DNA from: Tolypocladium sp. Sup5 PDA-1 | Lineage: Eukaryota > Ascomycota > Sordariomycetes > Hypocreales > Ophiocordycipitaceae | Length of the DNA: 64,000 bases | Assembly: GCA_000750105.3 (NCBI GenBank) | Contig: JPHH03000010.1 | Location: 372,001-436,000 of the forward strand | Reading direction: 5' to 3' | Shown here: positions 57,280 through 64,000 of the stretch, piece by piece | Layout of the letters: every line of letters starts with the position of its first letter | Position numbering within the stretch: the stretch's first letter is position 1 | Made by a program: the position numbers and the translations under genes | The notes under the pieces: model-generated | Seen by the model: only the letters and a program-made list of their open reading frames with translations | Told to the model about the DNA's origin: nothing | Databases searched by the model: none

Positions 57280-58158
57280 CTAGGCCGCCGCAAATCTCGC
57301 CGCCCGCTTCTCGGCCTTGGCCTTCTCACTGGGGTCGTCGAGGATGCCGCCCCTGTTCGGCGGGCCGTTGCTACCAGCCCGTCGAGGTGGAGCCCGTCCG
57401 TTGCGCGCGTTCCGTCCTTGACGCTCGGGGCGTCGGTCGAGGCTCTGTCGCTTTCCGGGGCGGTTGCCCTCGTCTGCGCCACGACCGCGGCCGCGCTTGA
57501 GCGGCCGCTCGGGCAGGGCAGAGTCGAGGCCGGTGGCAAGCTCCTTCTCGTCGATGCCGAAACGCTTGGCGCGGTCGGCCTTCTTGATCGCGTCGTCGTC
57601 CTCCTGGATGCCGAAACGTTTGGCACGGTCGGCACGCTTCTTGGCCTCGGCCTCGGCGGCGGAGGCCGAAAGGCCCAGGGCGTAATTCTCGGCGGGCGCA
57701 GCGGGTTCAGCGGCCTCAGTCTTGGACGCTTCGTCTTCCTTGGCCGGCTCCTTCGAAGTGGGTTCGGCAGCCGCAGCTGCAGGCGCGGGCGCAGGCTTGT
57801 CCTCGGCAGGCTTTGACGGAGCAGCAGGCGCGGGTTCGTCGTCGTCGGTGTACGTGATCTCGTCTTCCTTGTCGTCCTTGCTGGCGGCTGGCGAGGAGGT
57901 TAGCTGGTGGTTGCAGGGTCGGGCGATGAAGCCAAGGATAAACGCCCCCAGCGCGCGAAATGCGGCGCTGGGCTGGGCGAAAGCTGCCGAAGGGAATGTT
58001 TGCTCACCAGGCTGGGCTGCGGCGTCACCGCCGACGTTCTTCTTATCGTCCTCCTGCAGGCGGGCAATGAGGTCGGCCTTGTTGCCCGTCTGGGGGAGTT
58101 TCTTCTCGGCCAGAAGCTTCTTGAGCTCTGGAACCTTGAGCGACGAGTACTCCGCCAT
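57280..58158 (-). CDS. SAP-domain protein, Tho1/SARNP (CIP29) homologue
   Basis: Exons 58158-58008 and 57887-57280 give 252 residues. The 120-bp intron (gtgagc donor, ctaac branch, cag acceptor) is a multiple of three without stops, so reading through would add 40 residues. The N-terminal SAP domain (residues about 3-37, SSLKVPELKKLLAEKKL) binds nucleic acid. An acidic/Ala-Pro linker follows, then two copies of a basic repeat (KRADRAKRFGI) typical of Tho1/SARNP, and an RG-rich tail (KRGRGRG, RRAGSNGPPNRGG). These proteins associate with TREX and Sub2/UAP56 in mRNA packaging and export in the nucleus. The start is the ATG giving MAEYSSLKV; a longer upstream frame exists but is leader. Function is assigned by architecture. 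Confidence 0.9.
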   Translation of the reverse strand: MAEYSSLKVPELKKLLAEKKLPQTGNKADLIARLQEDDKKNVGGDAAAQPGEQTFPSAAFAQPSAAFRALGAFILGFIARPCNHQLTSSPAASKDDKEDEITYTDDDEPAPAAPSKPAEDKPAPAPAAAAAEPTSKEPAKEDEASKTEAAEPAAPAENYALGLSASAAEAEAKKRADRAKRFGIQEDDDAIKKADRAKRFGIDEKELATGLDSALPERPLKRGRGRGADEGNRPGKRQSLDRRPERQGRNARNGRAPPRRAGSNGPPNRGGILDDPSEKAKAEKRAARFAAA

Positions 58159-59440
58159 AATGTGCGCTTTTGGTGAATCTCGTGTCAGCTTGTTTCTGTG
58201 TTTCGTACGCGAGATGCTGCGAAATGCTGACGAGTTACTGCGGTCGCTAAAAGGCGCGGCGACGTGGAGAGACGAGGGCGACGCGCGGAAGAAAATGCGA
58301 ACGCGCCTGTGGACGCGCGGGAGACGGAAGTCGTGGTAGTAGGCGCGGTGGAGAGAGCGGCGTGAGGAGGGAGATGTGCGAAGGGAAGAGGTGAAAGGAA
58401 GGGGTGAAAGGAGCTGCAGCTGGCGCGGGCGAGATGGGATGCAAGGCTCGCGATGTGGCTGGCAGTCAAGGTGGCACGGCACGGCAGATGGCGCACGGAC
58501 CACATCCCGACGGCCATGGTGCACGTGTGACGGTTTGGGCCTGGCAACCTGGGGAGTGAGAAAAGAGACGACTTAGTAAGATGCATGAGATTTCTCAACA
58601 TGGGCACATATTCGTACAAGTTGATTCTTTGCGCATGACAAAAGGATGTTTCCAATGATGAGAGGCTTATTTATGTATGTTCGTAAGCCTTCAGTTTCGT
58701 GAAAGAGCAGTGCATTCTGCTGTTGTTCCGTCAAGTCGCTACACGTACTTCGTACGAAGTACTTCGAGTTGTAGGAACGTAAAGTGGTGTACAGAGTACT
58801 CCGTGCGAAGTACCTAGCTCTGCAAACAACCTTGAGCCTGGAAAGCCACAAGATGTCCAAACACGTTCCCCTACCTGCTCTGTACTGTCAGAGCACTTCC
58901 ACCCTGTGACAAATGCAGTTTATAGAAGTCGGGATGCTCTGCCTCAAGCCGTGTCAATGTGGGGTCGTCTCCAACAGACGGCAGACGGGAAGCCGGATCC
59001 CAGCCCGTGAACAGCTGGCAGACCACGCAGGCCCACCAGCCGAGTCCGCTGACGCACCCCCTGAGTTTAGGCGACACCACTAACAGACCCTTCTCCTTTG
59101 GGGTAGCTTTCGCATGCATCTGCCACGTCCATGCTTGGCCGTCTTGGGAATAACCTCCATCCGCATCCTCAACCCAGTGTCGCTTTCGTCAATTGTCGCA
59201 ACCCCACCCCCAATATATCAACGCTCCTCCTGCCCGCGCCGGCCTGTATCCCATCCTTTGCATACTGCGCCGTCTACACCATGCGATAGCGGGGGACGGA
59301 AGATGCCAACCGCGCGACCCTGAGGGCAGAGATTCCTCACACGGCATTCCATCCACGACGCCGCATCACCCGGCGGCTCTGTCTACCCTAGGACTGCTCG
59401 CTGGCGCTCGAGAGTGAGCGCCTGCGGCTGGCGATTCAAG
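58159..59440. other. Intergenic region between divergent genes
   Basis: Bidirectional promoter space for the SAP-domain and phosphatase genes. It includes the strong palindrome at 58745-58762 and a related imperfect element at 58793-58815. No gene supported. Confidence 0.6.
58745..58762. repeat. 18-bp palindrome gtacttcgtacgaagtac
   Basis: A perfect palindrome centred on the gtac at 58752-58755, followed within 35 bp by agagtactccgtgcgaagtac, an imperfect relative. It is the longest perfect member of the dispersed GTAC family seen in this window. Confidence 0.9.
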
Positions 59441-61395
59441 ATGACGCGACGCATTGTGAGGCCCCCGTCCGCGCCCCAAGCATCGCACCATGCGCGATGG
59501 AGCGACCCGGTGTCTATCATCGACGCAGCAGCTAACCACATGCCATCATCGCAGGTCCGCACCCTCACGCAGCTCTCCGCCGCCCTTGCGTTTACCTTCC
59601 TGGTCGTCTTCCTCCTCGACCGCAACTACCGAGTCCTCCCCAATGCCATCCACGGCTACATGCCCACGCACCACCCGGGGCTCGTCGTCACCGACATCAC
59701 CGTCGCCACCTGCTCCAGCGTCAACGTCTTTTCCTCGTGCGACCTCGATCCGAACGTGTGGCACCGCATCGACAAGGAGCTGTACCTGGGGCGCGCGTGG
59801 ACGACGAGCGCGTACATGTACGTGAGCCGCAAGCATGAGGAGGACCTGACGGCCGACGACAGCGTCGTCATGGACGTCACCGTGGGGCGCCTGGACCCGA
59901 GCGTCCAAAACGACCCGGACGACATCGATAAGTGGGAGTCCCGCCCGGGGGGCCTGTGGATCAAGCGCTCCAAGAAGAAGCAGTCGAGCGACTCCAAGGA
60001 GGTGGTGACGGACGTGGACGTGCTCTTCGGCGACGATGCCGTCGACGCGCGCGACGGCTGGGCCATCACGGGGACGCCGCTGCTGCTCGACACGGGAGGG
60101 CCGCTGCTGAGCGTGCACCTCACTGTGCACAGGGGCAGCCAAAAGGAGCGCAAGAAGCCGAAGCCGAGAATACCGGATAACGGACGGTTCAAGATTATGC
60201 AGATTGCGGACCTGCACCTGAGCAACGGCGTGGGCGAGTGTCGCGAGGCCATCCCCAACACCTACGCCGGCGCGAAGTGCGAGGCGGACCCGAGGACGCT
60301 CGACTTTGTCAACAAGATGCTCGACGAGGAGAAGCCTGACTTTGTGGTGCTGAGCGGCGACCAGATCAACGGCGACACGGCCCCTGACGCGCCGACGGTG
60401 CGTTGACCCCCGTCACCCTCCTCAACGATGTTGCATTTGACTGACAATGCCCTGCAGGCCATATTCAAGTACGCACAGCTGCTCATCAGCCGCAAGATCC
60501 CCTACGTCGGCATATTCGGCAACCACGACGACGAAAAGACCATGACGCGCTCGCGGCAGATGGCCCTCATGGAGACGCTGCCCTACTCCCTGTCCACGGC
60601 CGGGCCCGCAGAGGTCGACGGCGTGGGCAACTACTTTGTCGAGATCCTGGCGCGCGGCGGCTCGGACCACTCGGCGCTGACCCTCTACCTCTTCGACACG
60701 CACGCGTACTCGCCCGACGAGCGCACGTATCCCGGGTACGACTGGGTCAAGCCCAGCCAGATCGAGTGGTTCAAGCGCACGGCTGCCAGCCTCAAGCACA
60801 ACCACGCCGAGTACACGCACCGCCACATGGACATTGCCTTTATCCACATCCCCATGACCGAGTACGCGAACCCGGAGCTGCCGCGCGTCGGCGAGTGGCG
60901 CGAGGGCGTCACCGCGCCCGTCTTCAACTCGGGCTTCCGGGACGCCCTCGTCGAGGAGGGCGTCGTCATGGTCAGCGCCGGACAGTATGCCCTCCTGAAG
61001 TACCCCCTTTTCTCATAAACACCGAACACTAACATCTCCCCAGCGACCACTGCAACGACTACTGCTCCCTCTCCCTCCAGGGCGACCCCGATCCGGCCAA
61101 GAACCACCCCCCAAGCCCGGCCCTCTGGATGTGCTACGCCGGCGGCGTCGGCTTCGGCGGGTACGCCGGCTACGGCGAGTACATCCGCCGCCTGCGCCTC
61201 TTCGAGGTGGACACCAACAACGCCCGCATCCGCACCTGGAAGCGCGTCGAGCACGGCGACACGGCCGCCCGCCTCGACGAGCAGATCATCGTCGACGGCG
61301 GACGCCCCGTGCCGCCACCCCTGCCCCCGCCCCTGCCTGAAGGGCAACCTCCGCCGCCTCCGCCGCCTCCGCCGCCCCCGCCTCCGGGCAGGTAA
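59441..61395 (+). CDS. dcr2: Dcr2-type membrane calcineurin-like phosphatase
   Basis: Exons 59441-60397, 60458-60984 and 61044-61395 give 611 residues. Introns are 60 and 59 bp, and splicing restores the GHDHC metal site across the second junction. A single transmembrane segment near residues 43-60 (LSAALAFTFLVVFLL) follows a basic N-terminus, giving a likely type II orientation. The catalytic domain has the metallophosphoesterase motifs MQIADLHLS (about 250), SGDQING (about 303), FGNHDDE (340), AFIHIPM and GHDHCNDYC (494). All metal ligands are present. The C-terminus ends in a run of prolines. The yeast Dcr2 family acts in cell-cycle start and can dephosphorylate Ire1 in the unfolded-protein response. 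The frame extends upstream to a GTG; the first ATG at 59441 was chosen. Confidence 0.9.
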
Positions 61396-61844
61396 ATACC
61401 CAAGTATAATACACACCGGAAAATATGTTTTACGGTTTTTTTGAATTGAAAAACGGAGTATCAGGGAGGGTCATACTACAGTCGATATCACCAGTCGCTA
61501 CAATTTAAAAAAGGGGGGGGGGGGGGGGGGGGGGCGTATTGCATATGAGCGCCGGATCGGGATTTTCTGCTAGTACGTACGAATGCGGGTAAATTGCATG
61601 TCCACTCAAACAAGCAAGGGATGGGAGAATTTGTATAATAGCATCGGGGATCGATTATCACGGGGGCAGGATGGTCTGCATATACAAAATCGAGCAGTAA
61701 TTCATTCAGCTCGGTAGTTCAGGGGTATCGACAGGACGTGAACACAGCATGCTTCCAAGCACCAGACGCCTTGCATGCCAACAGAAGAAACCCAGGCACA
61801 TGAAAGACAAAATAACAAACGACAGAAACACAAACGACGAAAGA
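61396..61844. other. Intergenic region between convergent genes
   Basis: 3' flanks of the phosphatase and NLR-like genes. Contains a 22-base G homopolymer and nothing else recognised. Confidence 0.6.
61513..61534. repeat. Poly-G tract, 22 bases
   Basis: An uninterrupted G run preceded by an A-rich stretch. The exact length should be treated as uncertain. It is a second example of the type at 12751. Confidence 0.9.
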
Positions 61845-64000
61845 CTACACCGTCCCCCTCCGCAGCAGGCCCTTCAAGCTGTCCACCCTCTCCAAACGCC
61901 CCTCGGCGAAGAAGCCCTCATTCTCGTACATCTCGCACAGTTTGGACCCCGTCGCGAGCACCTCGTCCTCGTCGTAGAGCTCGCGCGCCGATTTTTTGAT
62001 CTGCAGGACGTCGAGGTACAGCCGCTCGGCTTCCCGGAAGGCGCTGGCCCGGGGCGAGGGGGAGGAGGGGGAGGAGCGCGACGACGACGACGACGACGAC
62101 GGCTCCGGGCCCAGGGGCAGGGAGCGCCCGTACCAGCGCGAGCTGAGGGCCAGGTTCTCCATCGTGATCGTGTACAGCGGGTGCGCCCTGCCCAGACTGG
62201 GGGCGATGATGGCGAGCGCGCGCTGGTACTTGTCGCGCGCGGCGGGGTACCGGCGCAGGAGGTCGTCGATGGCGGCGAGGTTCTGGATGGCGTGCGCGGT
62301 GCTGGGGTGGTCGGCGCCGAGGGTGCGCGTCTTGATGTCCACCGACAGCTGGTACAGCGCTTCGGCCTCATCGATGGCGAAGGTGTCCTTGGAGATGCTG
62401 GCGAGGCTCTCGAGCGCCTCGAGCGTCATGGGGTGGCTTTGGCCAAAGATGTTCTGGTACGAGATGTAGACGCGGCGGTAGAGCGCCTGCGCCTCCTCCA
62501 GCTTGCCGAGCTTCTCGAGCGTGGATGCGAGGGCCTGGACGGTGCCGACGGTGGCTATGTCGGTCGGGCCGAGGGCTTGTTCCTGCTCGACCTCGAGGGA
62601 TTCGTACTGGTCCTCTGCGTGGTCGAGTTCCCCCTGCGCCGCCGCCGCGGATGCCTTGGCCAGCGCCACGCGGAAGCCCATTGCCGTGTCGATGGATGCG
62701 ATATCAATGTCAGAGAGCACCTCGCCGCTCCTCTTGTGCTGCCCCGTCTGCTGTAGTAGAGTCGCCAGCGACAAGGACGTCTGAATGCGTTCAACAGCAT
62801 CCATGTTCGAGTTTTGACGCAGCGACAGCTCGAAGCAGCCGATAGCCTGGTCCGTGGCTCCCTGCGTCATGCACACCTTGCCCAGCACATGCCAGGCCAC
62901 GTCCTCGTCCTCGGGTCCTTCCAGCACGCCTGACCAGTCGTCGTAGCACGTCTTGGCGTGAGGAGCCATGATACGGCCAAAGTCGTGAATCTCGTGCAGC
63001 GTGGATGAGTCCGATTCCTTCTCCTGGATGCCGTCGACGCAGACGTTGCACGCCAGCCAGGCATGCTCGACCTTTTCGTCTGTCGTGAGCGTCTGTCGAA
63101 CGTGATCGCGCGCGGCCGGGTCCACGACAAAGGAGTCGAACGAGGTGGAGCTTTGTGACGAGGGCGACGAGGATGGCGTCGAGTAGGCCGAGGAAGACTC
63201 GGATCCCGGCGTCTGGATAAAGTTTTGGTCCAAGAGGTACTGCAGGACATCGTCGAGATGGTCGAGATCTTGATATGCTATGCCATGTCAGCATGCTCTG
63301 TAGAGTCTGGCCGTCCATGGCGTACCTTTCATCTCGGCAAAAATATTTGTGAATCTTGCCGGCACCGTCTTCAAGTGTGACGTTGCGCTAAACAGTGTCA
63401 CGGGAATCATGGAAGCCGACAGCATGGCGCTGATGCGCAAGACGGTCCTCGTTACCGGCGACTGGTGAATCGTCGACCCCAGCAGGGTCAGCGGCATCTT
63501 TTCCTGGAGCTTTCTTTGATAGTCAAACACCGTCAGGCCCTTGTTTCGCATCGTCGAGGCCGCCAGGGCAATGTTTTGTGGATGGTACTCGAGCTGCTGA
63601 ACCGCCCTCGAGGCTGCCTCCTCTGGTGGACCGTTAGTCTCCTCACACTCTGCACTTATGATAACCTTTAGCATACCTTGCACGACGTGGTTCAAGACTG
63701 TGCCACCCAAAACTGCATCCAATAACTCGATAGCTTCATTTTCCTTCATCGCGTCCACGTGGAGCTTCGAGCCCCAGGAGCAGCAGTTGCTGTCTCTCGA
63801 CGTCAAGATGATCTTTCCTGAAAGCGTAAGCGGAATAAGGTCGAATATGTCGTACGACGGCTCGACGTTGTCAAACACGAGGAGCCAGCTTCCGTTGTCC
63901 GGCCGCAACAGCCAGTCCCTAACGGCTCGCACGACCGACCTGACCCTCAGTGTGTCCAGCTGCATGACGCTCTTGACCTTGAGCATGTCCTCGACGCCCG
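61845..64000 (-). CDS. NB-ARC/TPR (NLR-like) protein, 5' part beyond the window
   Basis: The 3' portion of a STAND/NLR-type gene. Visible exons are 64000-63677 (continuing off the edge), 63622-63326 and 63277-61845, with introns of 54 and 48 bp. The first visible residues hold the end of the nucleotide-binding domain: Walker B-like SWLLVFDNVE and sensor-like KIILTSRDS. A winged-helix-like region and a linker follow (TRTVLRISAMLSASMIPVTL). The C-terminal half has about six to eight TPR units of the kinesin-light-chain type (LGADHPSTAHAIQNLAAI, FGQSHPMTLEALESLASI). A Ser-rich insert (about 62.05-62.10 kb) splits the last repeats. The P-loop and any effector domain lie outside the window. Fungal NB-ARC/TPR proteins act in non-self recognition and programmed cell death; that role here is inferred. 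Confidence 0.85.

Noticed and set aside
61749..62756. 335-residue open frame on + strand
   Set aside because: Antisense shadow of the TPR region of the NLR-like gene, with Arg/Gly-biased composition.

Overview
The window looks like nuclear DNA of a filamentous ascomycete, most likely a Sordariomycete and possibly Hypocreales. The genes carry short spliceosomal introns of about 50-65 bp with GTRNGT donors, CTRAC branch sites and YAG acceptors. The recognisable families include a Clr5-domain protein, a Zn2Cys6 regulator, an NB-ARC/TPR protein and a helicase-AAA giant. Base composition is GC-rich, apart from one AT-rich island near 33 kb. No species was assigned.

Layout. 1-9.1 kb is gene-poor and opens with the remains of an SRPK-like protein kinase. 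A small CxxC/CxxC protein lies at 9.14 kb, followed by another gene-poor stretch to 13.9 kb. The DNA primase large subunit (minus) and an F-box-like protein (plus) are divergent at 13.9-16.5 kb. A protein kinase lies at 18.2-20.4 kb and a Clr5-domain protein at 26.4-29.1 kb. A probably mitochondrial tRNA m1A methyltransferase lies at 30.3-31.7 kb.

The 31.9-42.8 kb block is the most unusual part. It holds a secreted six-bladed beta-propeller gene broken by several frameshifts, then an AT-rich island with about 39-bp inverted repeats. Next comes a divergent pair: a fungal protein of the family usually mislabelled 'geranylgeranyl pyrophosphate synthetase', and a roughly 2,300-residue protein joining an SF1 (UPF1/ZNFX1-like) helicase, a Cys-rich zinc region, a coiled coil and three CbxX/CfxQ-type AAA+ modules.

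After that come a small secreted protein facing a Zn2Cys6 regulator (43.3-45.8 kb), a 1,521-residue mostly disordered protein with a C-terminal methyltransferase-like domain (46.7-51.3 kb), and a gene-poor 6 kb. The right end carries a SAP-domain Tho1/SARNP homologue, a Dcr2-type phosphatase and the 3' part of an NB-ARC/TPR (NLR-like) gene cut by the window edge.

Housekeeping genes (primase, Tho1, Dcr2, tRNA methyltransferase) are interspersed with accessory and possible defence genes. No operon-like or biosynthetic cluster logic is visible. The likeliest functional link is the divergent helicase-AAA/481-residue pair. Intergenic DNA is peppered with short GTAC-centred palindromes. All exon boundaries were inferred by eye from splice signals and reading frame.
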